A DNA stretch of 6,754 nucleotides from Bacteroidota bacterium (GTDB lineage: Bacteria > Bacteroidota > Bacteroidia > Bacteroidales > UBA4417), in assembly GCA_020048595.1 (NCBI GenBank), contig JAIFMH010000272.1:1-6754 (forward strand). The letters are read 5' to 3'. Under the pieces are notes generated by a model, which ran no database searches, had not been told where the DNA came from, and saw only the letters and a program-made list of their open reading frames with translations. Of this stretch, positions 1-6,327 are shown piece by piece (within the stretch, counting starts at the first letter, position 1; each line of letters opens with the position of its first letter). The translations under genes and the position numbers were made by a program.

Positions 1-1147
1 ACCTGTCAGTGATATATCGCTGCGAAAGTTCTACAGCTGCAATAATAGCTTCATCTTTAATCCTGACCTGGTGATGGGTTTCATAACGTTCCTTAAGTCC
101 ACGCAGAATGGAAATGGCATCCAGTGTATCCGGTTCATTAACCATTACAACCTGGAAACGACGTTCGAGCGCTTTATCTTTTTCAAAATATTTCTGGTAT
201 TCACTCAGAGTTGTTGCACCAATGGCACGAAGTTCACCCCGGCTTAAAGCAGGTTTCAGAATATTTGCGGCGTCCATTGCACCTTCGGAAGCTCCGGCAC
301 CAACAAGCGTATGTATTTCATCAATAAACAGAACAACATCACCATCAGAAGCAATAACATCTTTGACAACACTTTTTAGCCTTTCCTCAAATTCGCCTTT
401 GTATTTGGCGCCGGCTATAAGGGAACCCATATCCAGGGAGAAAATAAGTTTACTCTTTAGATTTTCAGGAACATCCCCACTAACAATGCGGTGCGCAATT
501 CCTTCGGCAATAGCAGTTTTACCCACACCCGGTTCTCCAATCAGAATAGGATTATTTTTGGTACGTCGGGTGAGAATGGTAAGTACTCGCCTGATTTCTT
601 CATCGCGGCCAATTACCGGATCAAGTTTACCTTTCCGGGCGAGGTCGTTCAGGTTACGGGCATATTTCGTTAAGGCATTGTATGTATCTTCGGCAGTTGC
701 GCTGGTGGCTGATGAACCTTTACGTAGTTCGGTAATAGCCACTTTCATGTCTTTTTCGTTGGCGCCAAGTTGTTTCATCAGTTTCGAAACACTATCGTTC
801 GATACTAAAATGCCAAGAATGATAAGCTCAATGGTTATAAATTGATCACCAAAGTCTTTCATCATGGACTCAGCTTTCTGTAACGCTTTCGATGCATCGT
901 TCGACAGAAATTGCTCGCCACCCTGCACTTTAGGAAATGATCCGATAATGGAGTCAATTCCTTTTTCAAAAGTCGCAAAATCGATTCCGAGTTTGTTGGT
1001 AAGGAAAAGAAGTACATTATCATCAGCTGCCATTATACCTTTTACCAGGTGAGCAGTTTCGATGGCCTGATTCTGATTTGCAGATGCCAGCTGCTGAGCC
1101 TGTTGAACAGCTTCCTGTGCTTTAATCGTATAATTATTGAAGTTCAT
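1..1147 (-). CDS. clpB: ATP-dependent chaperone ClpB, N-terminal part (cut by window edge)
   Basis: This is the start of the Hsp100 disaggregase ClpB, a cytoplasmic hexameric AAA+ machine that pulls proteins out of aggregates together with DnaK. I translated 382 codons from the ATG at 1145-1147; the reading frame is open to the left edge. Residues 1-140 form the Clp N-domain (start MNFNNYTIKAQEAV), followed by a linker and the first ATPase domain. Visible motifs are Walker A GEPGVGKT at 204-211 (515-538), the pore-loop motif YKGEFEER, Walker B LFIDEIHT with D276/E277, a GATT sensor-1 stretch and the arginine-finger motif LERRF. All lie about two residues before their E. coli ClpB equivalents, which supports this start. 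The M-domain and second ATPase domain lie outside the window. No Shine-Dalgarno site is visible; the leader carries a hairpin and a candidate promoter. Identification is firm. Confidence 0.97.
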   Translation of the reverse strand, partial: MNFNNYTIKAQEAVQQAQQLASANQNQAIETAHLVKGIMAADDNVLLFLTNKLGIDFATFEKGIDSIIGSFPKVQGGEQFLSNDASKALQKAESMMKDFGDQFITIELIILGILVSNDSVSKLMKQLGANEKDMKVAITELRKGSSATSATAEDTYNALTKYARNLNDLARKGKLDPVIGRDEEIRRVLTILTRRTKNNPILIGEPGVGKTAIAEGIAHRIVSGDVPENLKSKLIFSLDMGSLIAGAKYKGEFEERLKSVVKDVIASDGDVVLFIDEIHTLVGAGASEGAMDAANILKPALSRGELRAIGATTLSEYQKYFEKDKALERRFQVVMVNEPDTLDAISILRGLKERYETHHQVRIKDEAIIAAVELSQRYITDR

Positions 1148-1169
1148 TTTGATTGGAATTATATCACTA

Positions 1170-1198
1170 ACTTATGACTCAATAAATAAGCCATAAGT
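1170..1198 (-). promoter_or_regulatory. Leader hairpin upstream of clpB
   Basis: Ten-base arms (1170-1179 and 1189-1198) flank a nine-base loop, 23 to 51 bases upstream of the clpB ATG. As DNA the arms differ at one position. In the minus-strand RNA that position is a G-U pair, so the transcript can form an unbroken 10-bp stem. The nine-base spacing recalls the HrcA/CIRCE operator geometry, but the arm sequence is not CIRCE. It could be a leader RNA element or a protein-binding dyad. Confidence 0.45.
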
Positions 1199-1237
1199 AA
1201 AATAATAGAAATGTATGCCGTTTTGTCAATGTATTTT

Positions 1238-1269
1238 CACACTTAAATGACATTTTGACATTCCTCAAA
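1238..1269 (-). promoter_or_regulatory. Candidate Bacteroidota-type promoter for clpB
   Basis: On the minus strand a TTTG (complement of 1266-1269) is followed after 20 bases by TAAGTGTG (complement of 1238-1245). This matches the Bacteroidota primary-sigma consensus TTTG-N19-21-TAnnTTTG with one mismatch in the -7 element. It would give a leader of roughly 85 bases containing the 1170-1198 hairpin. TGACA motifs at 1248-1252 and 1256-1260, and an inverted copy at 1224-1228, lie in or beside it. Confidence 0.45.
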
Positions 1270-1398
1270 ATGAATCTTTTCAATGCTTTTCCCTGAACAA
1301 TGCTGACATAGATAAAACCAAAACTTACGCCAACTCCGAAGCAGATTTTAAGCGAACTAATACAAAAAATATAAATATGTTACTGTAATCACGTGTAC

Positions 1399-2193
1399 CT
1401 ACAATTCCTTAATTTTATCAAAGGATGTTCGGATTCCTTTAATTAATGAGGAACTAAATCCCTGGTGCTCCATTTCGTTTAATCCTACAATTGTACATCC
1501 CAGTGGAGTGGTTACTCTGTCAATCAACTGTTCAGGGTGAATTTTCTCATCAAGTGTCATCTGTGCAGCTCCTTTAACGGTTTGAGAAGCAATAGCCAAT
1601 GCTGTTGGGGCATCAAATCCGATTTCGATACCTGCTTGCATAGCTGCACGAATATAGCGCAAGGCATAAGCGGTGCCACAAGCTCCTAGAATCGTAGAAG
1701 CATCCATCAGTTTTTCTTCAATAATAAAAGCTGTTCCTAATTGACTGAATAATTCAAGGATTTTTTGTCCGCCAACTCTGCTTTTTTCTGAAAAAGAAAT
1801 ACAAGTCGCCGATTCACCAAACTGAGCTGCAATATTTGGCATAATTCTTACTGTAGAATGTGCATAATTTGTTTTCTGCTCCAACATATCATTGCTCAAT
1901 CCGCTAACAGCCGAGGCAATAATTTTATTGGTGACATGTGGAAGGATTTCTTGTAAAACAGTATCAACCTGGTACGGTTTTATTGTAAGCAGAATAATAT
2001 CGGCCTGGCTTATTTCAAAGGTATTATCAGAAGAAACGCGAATTGCAGGGCTTTCCAGATACTTGATATGCTGAACATTACGTCTGGTAATAGTAACCAG
2101 GGAGTTTGATGAAAATTTTGAAATCCCTATTGCCAGTGCAACGCCTAAATTTCCGCCTCCGATAATGTGTATTTTGGTTTTTGTTGCTTCCAT
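1399..2193 (-). CDS. proC: Pyrroline-5-carboxylate reductase
   Basis: This 264-residue cytoplasmic enzyme should reduce 1-pyrroline-5-carboxylate to proline with NAD(P)H, the last step of proline synthesis. The N-terminal Rossmann fold starts with the dinucleotide-binding loop GGGNLG at residues 12-17. RIMPNIAAQFGE (116-127) is the family's conserved mid-region. The C-terminal dimer-forming domain carries GACGTAYALRYIRAA (170-184), QTVKGAAQM (204-212) and the signature TTPLGCTIVGLNEME (228-242). Length is normal for the family. Two signature positions differ from the usual pattern: Thr174 where GxGPA normally has Pro, and Leu231 where the terminal signature normally has a small residue (TSPGGTT). 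The stop is TAG at 1399-1401. The start has no Shine-Dalgarno site, only AT-rich sequence. The 251-base gap to clpB and the latter's own promoter candidate suggest the two are not one operon. Confidence 0.95.
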   Translation of the reverse strand: MEATKTKIHIIGGGNLGVALAIGISKFSSNSLVTITRRNVQHIKYLESPAIRVSSDNTFEISQADIILLTIKPYQVDTVLQEILPHVTNKIIASAVSGLSNDMLEQKTNYAHSTVRIMPNIAAQFGESATCISFSEKSRVGGQKILELFSQLGTAFIIEEKLMDASTILGACGTAYALRYIRAAMQAGIEIGFDAPTALAIASQTVKGAAQMTLDEKIHPEQLIDRVTTPLGCTIVGLNEMEHQGFSSSLIKGIRTSFDKIKEL

Positions 2194-2632
2194 TTAAATA
2201 TATGTTATCAATTCGTACATCATGTATTACCAGAATAAACAACTATTCTGAAAACAATAAATCAATTAATCATCTGATTATCAAAAACATAAAACCAAAT
2301 GAAACTTAAAAGCAAAGTTAAACAATATTATAAAGCGATTTTGGTTAATGTAGTCAATACCACTATTATGTGTCCCTGAATTTGAATTCGGAACCATTAT
2401 TATTAAAAGAATTATATGATTTCCGTTCCTGAAAAGAGTTACAACTTCCGGTTCAGTTGAATCCAAAGACTATATTAATAAAAAGCAGGTATTACTTGTA
2501 ACAAATACTAACGATTGAGTGATTTTTACATACTCAGGTATATTTATCTAAAAAAAAACATTCACTTTATGGAATAAAAAAACTGTCAATCCGATTTGCG
2601 GCTGACAGTTTATTTGATATTGTTTTAAAATA
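2194..2632. other. Gene-free region between proC and the cold-shock gene
   Basis: About 440 bases hold no convincing gene. A 61-codon minus-strand frame at 2281-2466 has a low-complexity, hydrophobic translation with no recognisable domain, and I do not call it. The region contains a perfect 11-base palindrome TACATCATGTA (2216-2226), 23 bases upstream of the proC ATG, which might be an operator. At the right end is the terminator of the cold-shock gene. I found no clear promoter match for proC. Confidence 0.6.
2573..2611 (-). terminator. Intrinsic terminator of the cold-shock gene
   Basis: A perfect 9-bp stem (2580-2588 with 2603-2611, AAACTGTCA / TGACAGTTT) encloses a 14-base loop that can add a CCG/CGG pairing. 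In minus-strand RNA it is followed by a U-rich run (complement of 2573-2582). It starts about 22 bases after the TAG stop of the 2633-3085 gene, as expected for a rho-independent terminator. Confidence 0.85.
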
Positions 2633-3085
2633 CTATTTAACCAGTTTAACATTTACAGCATTAGGGCCTTTAGGTCCGTCAACAACTTCAAATGTCACTT
2701 TATTGTTTTCTTTAATGGGCTCTTCAAGTCCATTAATATGAACAAATACACTTTTACCTGATAATGAATCATTTATAAAACCGTAACCTTTTGAATCGTT
2801 AAAAAAAGCTACTATTCCTGTCCGGATCACTTCACCGGCACCAGGTTCAACATATTTAGGAACGCCAATCTGAATGTCTTCGGCTTTGATCGCTACTCTT
2901 TTGGTTAAATCGGGAGGTGTAGAGGATATTCTTCCATATTCATCAACGTAGGCAATCATTTCATCAAGGTTATTGCCATCTCTGCCATCTTTTTTGTCAA
3001 GCCTCTTTGCTTCTTTTTCTTTTCTTTTTTTCTCTTGTTTTGTGCGATTTTCCCTTTTTCCAAAAGTCTCACGTGCTCTTGCCAT
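2633..3085 (-). CDS. Cold-shock-domain protein with basic N-terminal extension
   Basis: This 150-residue protein combines a charged N-terminal arm with a C-terminal cold-shock domain. Residues 1-40 are dominated by Lys, Arg and Glu and are probably disordered or helical. Residues 41-85 form a linker (DEMIAYVDEYGRISSTPPD) that I recall from Bacteroidota homologues. The OB-fold cold-shock domain spans about 87-150, with RNP1 KGYGFI at 99-104 and RNP2 VFVHI at 113-117, the RNA/ssDNA-binding faces. The ending GPKGPNAVNVKLV is typical of the domain. It most likely binds RNA as a chaperone or translation modulator in the cytoplasm. Many single-domain Csp proteins are about 70 residues, so roughly half this protein is extension. 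It has its own terminator and a candidate promoter with a leader of about 55-60 bases. The domain call is firm; the cellular role is inferred. Confidence 0.93.
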   Translation of the reverse strand: MARARETFGKRENRTKQEKKRKEKEAKRLDKKDGRDGNNLDEMIAYVDEYGRISSTPPDLTKRVAIKAEDIQIGVPKYVEPGAGEVIRTGIVAFFNDSKGYGFINDSLSGKSVFVHINGLEEPIKENNKVTFEVVDGPKGPNAVNVKLVK

Positions 3086-3146
3086 AATTTCGTTTTAAGT
3101 TATTTAAATGAAGATCAACCTGATCGCATGAATTATGGAATGTGTT

Positions 3147-3180
3147 CAAACATTTCGCATGGATAGATATCAACTGCAAA
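3147..3180 (-). promoter_or_regulatory. Candidate promoter of the cold-shock gene
   Basis: On the minus strand TTTG (complement of 3177-3180) is followed after 22 bases by AATGTTTG (complement of 3147-3154). The -7 element matches TAnnTTTG except at its first base. The spacer is one base longer than the usual 19-21, so this is tentative. Confidence 0.35.
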
Positions 3181-3285
3181 AGTACACTAAAACATGGCAG
3201 TATTGGAATAAAATATCAGAAAATAATACCAGTCGGAATCTGTACCTATTTTTAGCTAATTTTGATGGCAATAAAAGATTTTATT

Positions 3286-3873
3286 ATGAAGAGATTAATA
3301 GGGTTTATCCTTTTAATGACAACCGGCATTACTGTAGTTACTGCCCAGGACATTATTTCACTTAAATCAGGTGAAGAAGTAAGAGCCAGAATTATTCGTC
3401 TTAATCCAAAGGATGTTACTTTTATTGAAGAAAACAGCACGGATACTGTATTTCTTTATCGTGATGATGTTTCGAGGCTAACATACAAGAGCGGAATAAT
3501 TATAGTTTTAGCAGAAAATGAGAAGCCCGCGATTATTGGAGGTCCAGTAGATGACAGTCTTTTTGTTCAGGGTCAGGCTGATGCTACCCTGTATTATAAA
3601 GGTTACAGACCAGCTGCAATAGGAACAATGATAACGAGTATTTACTTCCCTTTTGGATTGATCCCGGCCATTGCGTGTTCGTCCAAACCTCCTGCTAAGG
3701 AACACCTGGGATACAGAGATCAGCAATTAATGGAAAACACCAGCTACTCTGATGGATATACCCGGAAAGCACATGAAATAAAAAAAAATAAGGTTTGGAG
3801 AGGATTTGCCATTGGTTCAGGATTTATTATTGGACTGGTAATTTTAACAAGTGTTGCAGCAACAACTTTATAA
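3286..3873 (+). CDS. Exported or membrane protein of unknown function
   Basis: I do not recognise a named family. Starting at ATG 3286 the protein has 195 residues and begins with a good signal peptide (MKRLIGFILLMTTG..., likely cleaved after VTA at residue 20). In-frame starts at 3262 (TTG) and 3265 (ATG) would add eight or seven residues and make the signal less compact. Residues 22-85 (DIISLKSGEEVRARII...) look like a small beta-rich domain of the kind often seen in Bacteroidota envelope proteins that begin 'D-I-I-x-L-K-x-G-E'. A hydrophobic stretch follows at about 110-131 (AAIGTMITSIYFPFGLIPAI). A polar segment with YSDGYTRKAHEIKKNK leads to a C-terminal membrane segment at 173-195. It therefore probably sits in the inner membrane with the beta domain outside the cytoplasm. 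It is divergent from the cold-shock gene and stands 217 bases before the response regulator. Confidence 0.8.
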   Translation: MKRLIGFILLMTTGITVVTAQDIISLKSGEEVRARIIRLNPKDVTFIEENSTDTVFLYRDDVSRLTYKSGIIIVLAENEKPAIIGGPVDDSLFVQGQADATLYYKGYRPAAIGTMITSIYFPFGLIPAIACSSKPPAKEHLGYRDQQLMENTSYSDGYTRKAHEIKKNKVWRGFAIGSGFIIGLVILTSVAATTL

Positions 3874-3974
3874 TTATAAAAATGTATCATATCAAATAAG
3901 GTATTCTGATCCGGAACATTTCCAAAACAACTGATATTCAACTGTATAAACATATAAAAAGAACTCCGGTCAGG

Positions 3975-4005
3975 TGTAAAAAAAATACAGGTAACTTTTT
4001 TTACA
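3975..4005 (+). repeat. A/T inverted repeat before the response regulator gene
   Basis: TGTAAAAAAA (3975-3984) and TTTTTTTACA (3996-4005) are perfect 10-base inverted arms around an 11-base loop. It lies about 100 bases after the stop at 3873. It could act as a weak bidirectional terminator or as a binding site. The almost pure A-T stem makes it a poor intrinsic terminator. Confidence 0.4.
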
Positions 4006-4031
4006 ATGATAAGGAACATTTTGTAAATTTA
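4000..4031 (+). promoter_or_regulatory. Candidate promoter/operator of the response regulator gene
   Basis: TTTACAA (4000-4006) and TTGTAAA (4021-4027) form a perfect 7-base dyad with 14 bases between the arms. The right arm overlaps TAAATTTA (4024-4031), a one-mismatch fit to the Bacteroidota -7 element TAnnTTTG; no good -33 TTTG sits at the right distance. If used, it would give a leader of about 50 bases. The overlap would suit autoregulation, but this is inferred. Confidence 0.3.
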
Positions 4032-4090
4032 TCACCGAAACTCAAGTGGAAGTTTTTTCATAAACATAACTATTTACTCATATTATACCT

Positions 4091-5440
4091 ATGAAAACAA
4101 TATTGGTCATTGATGATGACAATATGATTCTGATGATTCTGAAGCAGACACTTACCAAAGCAGGATATCGTGTTTTTACAGTCACCAGCGGCGAGGAAGG
4201 TATTACTTTACTTGCAACATCCCAGGTTGACCTGGTTCTTACCGATTACATGATGCCGGGAATGTCGGGGATTGAAGTGCTTAATATTATTAAACAGAAC
4301 CAGCCTTTACTACCAATTATCATTTTAACCGGTCATGGTGATGTAGCACTTACGATTAAAGCAATTCAACTTGGAGCCGTTGATTTTATTGAAAAGCCAA
4401 TCCATTCGAAAGAATTAATAGAAGTTATAAAGCGAACACTGGAAATAAGCGAGCAGAATCTGAGTGTTTCGCAACCATTTACACGGGATACCCGTAAAGT
4501 GATTGAAGAAAACACATTGATAGGGAAAGTTCCGGTAATGCGTGAAATTTTCAAAAATATCGGACGTATTTCTTTAAACAGGATAAGTGTCCTTATAACA
4601 GGCGAAACCGGAACCGGAAAAGAACTGATAGCTAAACTTATACATCACAGTGGTATTACCCGTGATTTCCCATTTGTTACCATCGACTGCTCATCCTTAA
4701 ATGACGACGCTCTTCAGAGAGAACTATTTGGATATGAGAAAGATGCATTTCCAGGCGCAAAAGAGAGCAGAAGAGGAAAATTTGAAACAGCCGGCGAAGG
4801 CACAATTTTCCTTGATGAAATATCCAATCTTTCGGATAATTTTCAAGTAAAGCTATTCAGAATACTTCAGGATATGGAATTTGAAAAACCAGGATTAAGT
4901 GAATTGCTGCCTTTGAAAGCAAGGATTATAGCTTCTACCAACAAAAATCTGGAACAACTTATTGCCGATGGCCGTTTTCGAGAGGAACTCTATTACAGGC
5001 TTAAAGTATTTACAATTGACCTTCCACCATTGCGTAAACGTAAGGATGATATCAATGAATTAACTTATTTCTTTATTCAAAGATACAACCGTAAACTTCA
5101 AAAAAATATTAACCAGGTGAGTGAAGGAGTTTTCGAAAAACTAAAAAACTATGATTGGCCTGGAAATATAAGGGAGCTAGAAAATTTAATCCTGCAAGCC
5201 ATGATAGTAGGCCGGGGAAATGTACTGGACAAGGAGAATATCACTATTCCTCAGAATGCCCAGTCAATGGAAGGACTATCCATAACAGAACTCACAACAT
5301 TGGATGAAGTTGAGAAGGTTTATATAAAGCAAGTCCTCACACAGGTTAAATGGAACAAAGTTGAAGCATCACGAGTCCTTGGCATATCCAGGCCGACTTT
5401 AAATGCAAAAATTGAAAAATACATTATTAAAGCAAACTAA
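4091..5440 (+). CDS. NtrC-type response regulator (REC, AAA+, Fis-type HTH)
   Basis: This 449-residue protein has the layout of a sigma-54 enhancer-binding response regulator. The receiver domain (1-120) has acidic residues D8/D9, phospho-acceptor D52 in LVLTDYMMPG, T80 and K102 (EKP), so phosphorylation by a histidine kinase is expected. The AAA+ domain (about 142-375) has Walker A GETGTGKE (171-178), Walker B TIFLDEI with D242/E243, sensor 1 ASTN (281-284), the arginine region RFREELYYRL (295-304) and sensor 2 WPGNIRELEN (356-365). The Fis-type HTH is at about 421-445 (VEASRVLGISRPTLNAKIEKY). The odd feature is the sigma-54 contact loop: residues 218-223 (4742-4759) read DAFPGA instead of GAFTGA, changing the first Gly and the key Thr. 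The ATPase looks intact, so the protein may hydrolyse ATP but contact sigma-54 in an altered way or not at all. No kinase gene adjoins it, so it is an orphan within this window. Its target genes are unknown. Confidence 0.95.
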   Translation: MKTILVIDDDNMILMILKQTLTKAGYRVFTVTSGEEGITLLATSQVDLVLTDYMMPGMSGIEVLNIIKQNQPLLPIIILTGHGDVALTIKAIQLGAVDFIEKPIHSKELIEVIKRTLEISEQNLSVSQPFTRDTRKVIEENTLIGKVPVMREIFKNIGRISLNRISVLITGETGTGKELIAKLIHHSGITRDFPFVTIDCSSLNDDALQRELFGYEKDAFPGAKESRRGKFETAGEGTIFLDEISNLSDNFQVKLFRILQDMEFEKPGLSELLPLKARIIASTNKNLEQLIADGRFREELYYRLKVFTIDLPPLRKRKDDINELTYFFIQRYNRKLQKNINQVSEGVFEKLKNYDWPGNIRELENLILQAMIVGRGNVLDKENITIPQNAQSMEGLSITELTTLDEVEKVYIKQVLTQVKWNKVEASRVLGISRPTLNAKIEKYIIKAN

Positions 5441-5542
5441 TCATACCCGGAGTTTCTACCTTTAACAACCTACACTTACAGTATGGCAGATTTAATTTTT
5501 AAAAAACTATAATTTCCAGTAGCAGAATTAAATAAAACTGTA

Positions 5543-5577
5543 ATGTAATTTTACATACACACAATATTTTTTTACAT
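5543..5577 (+). promoter_or_regulatory. Repeated TTTTACAT half-sites upstream of the small secreted protein gene
   Basis: ATGTAA-TT-TTACAT (5543-5556) is a perfect 6-base dyad. Its right half, within TTTTACAT (5549-5556), recurs exactly at 5570-5577, 21 bases away (two helical turns). The same core appears as TTTACA/TGTAAA before the response regulator gene at 3975-4027. They may be binding sites of one regulator. The motif is A/T-rich and occurs by chance elsewhere in this window, so confidence is low. Confidence 0.3.
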
Positions 5578-5613
5578 GCCTTGTTAGCAGACAAAATACT
5601 GCTAATAAGGCAT
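5576..5613 (+). promoter_or_regulatory. 15-bp-stem hairpin between the regulator and the small secreted protein gene
   Basis: The arms at 5576-5590 (ATGCCTTGTTAGCAG) and 5599-5613 (CTGCTAATAAGGCAT) surround an eight-base loop. Fourteen of fifteen positions are Watson-Crick pairs. The fifteenth is G-U in plus-strand RNA but A-C in minus-strand RNA, which points to a role in a plus-strand transcript. It lies about 135 bases past the regulator's stop and 127 before the next ATG. The 3' flank is A/T-rich but lacks a clean T run, so it is either a weak terminator for the regulator gene, an RNA-processing or stability stem, or an operator. Confidence 0.6.
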
Positions 5614-5661
5614 TTATAATATAAATATTAATAATATTTAATTATTAATTAAAATATATTA
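5612..5661. other. 50-base tract of only A and T
   Basis: Every base from 5612 to 5661 is A or T, directly after the hairpin and 79 bases before the ATG at 5741. It contains a perfect TATAAT (5615-5620) and several short palindromes. Such a tract could act as an UP-like element, an easily melted region or a site for a nucleoid protein. I found no well-spaced -33 element with it. Confidence 0.5.
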
Positions 5662-5740
5662 CACTGACTATTTGCTAAACTCTCTCTACACCATTAACTT
5701 AGCAGAACGATTTAAGCAACCAGTACATATATTTTACGCC

Positions 5741-6169
5741 ATGAAACAACTCGTGTCCTTAATAACCCTCTCCATCCTGACCATTTTAACTGCTACAGGA
5801 TTTGCTCAAACAACTGTTACCGGCCATGTATTTGCTGAAGTAGTTGAATCGGTAAGTGCGAGTTCATATTCACAGTCTTCAATTACCATTCAGAGAAATC
5901 AAACCGGAGTAGTTGATTTCGGACAAATAGATATTAAAAGCGCAGAATCCGCTTCCTGCTCCCTAATATTAGGCCGGGCAAACCTGAGAAGCAATTCAAA
6001 TCAGCAAATTGCCATGCAAACTTCAGCATTCAGTACGCAAAGCATGTTAGGCAACGCAATAAACGGAGCTCAGTCTATCAGCCTTCAATGCTTCCCGAAT
6101 GAATCCGGGTCCAACCTGACTGCTTCGCAATACGAAGGGGATATTAATATTGTTTTAGCTTATAACTAA
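5741..6169 (+). CDS. Small exported beta-rich protein, DUF4402-like
   Basis: I chose ATG 5741, which gives 142 residues starting with a classic signal peptide (MKQLVSLITLSILTILTATG, likely cleaved after residue 22 in GFA-Q). The in-frame TTG at 5672 would put 23 extra residues before the signal and is unlikely. The mature part of about 120 residues is rich in Ser, Gln, Asn and Thr and has alternating hydrophobic positions typical of a beta sandwich. VTGHVFAEVVESVSA opens it, VDFGQIDI lies at 58-65 and the end is YEGDINIVLAYN. This order (AeVi, then FG-x-I, then G-x-x-x-V-x-x-x-YN) resembles DUF4402 secreted proteins, but that is recalled, not searched. Two cysteines (73, 117) could form a disulfide in the periplasm or outside. 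There is no lipobox or sorting domain. It stands alone, 300 bases past the regulator; the leader shares a short motif with that of the gene starting at 6748. Confidence 0.75.
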   Translation: MKQLVSLITLSILTILTATGFAQTTVTGHVFAEVVESVSASSYSQSSITIQRNQTGVVDFGQIDIKSAESASCSLILGRANLRSNSNQQIAMQTSAFSTQSMLGNAINGAQSISLQCFPNESGSNLTASQYEGDINIVLAYN

Positions 6170-6327
6170 TTCCTCAAAAATCTTACGAAGCAATCCAAAT
6201 TCATTTTTTCCATATTCACTTCTTCTTTTACAGATTTTTAAGAAACATTCCGATCCAACTCAAACAACGAAATCTACACGGAGCTTTCCGTTATCATTGA
6301 GATCAAAACAACACAAACAAAAACATT

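Noticed and set aside
108..845. Plus-strand open frame of 245 codons at the left end
   Set aside because: It lies antisense to clpB, whose translation shows all AAA+ motifs in order; the plus-strand product is a Ser-rich composition artefact.
1170..1198. CIRCE element for HrcA control of clpB
   Set aside because: The loop length fits but the arms do not match TTAGCACTC/GAGTGCTAA.
2281..2466. Minus-strand 61-codon frame between proC and the cold-shock gene
   Set aside because: It has a low-complexity hydrophobic product, no domain, no start context and no supporting neighbour; likely chance.
3194..3210. TGGCAGTATTGGAAT as a sigma-54 promoter for the 3286 gene
   Set aside because: The TTGC-like -12 block is absent at the required spacing.
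3135..3365. Plus-strand 76-codon frame overlapping the start of the 3286 gene
   Set aside because: It covers the promoter region of the divergent pair and overlaps, in another frame, a gene with a clear signal peptide.
3744..4019. Minus-strand 91-codon frame
   Set aside because: It is mostly antisense to the end of the 3286-3873 gene and to the regulator's promoter, with no recognisable protein features.
5484..5505. TGGCAGATTTAATTTTT as a second sigma-54 promoter
   Set aside because: The -24 part is fair, but no G or GC occurs at the -12 position; it is also 236 bases from the nearest ATG.
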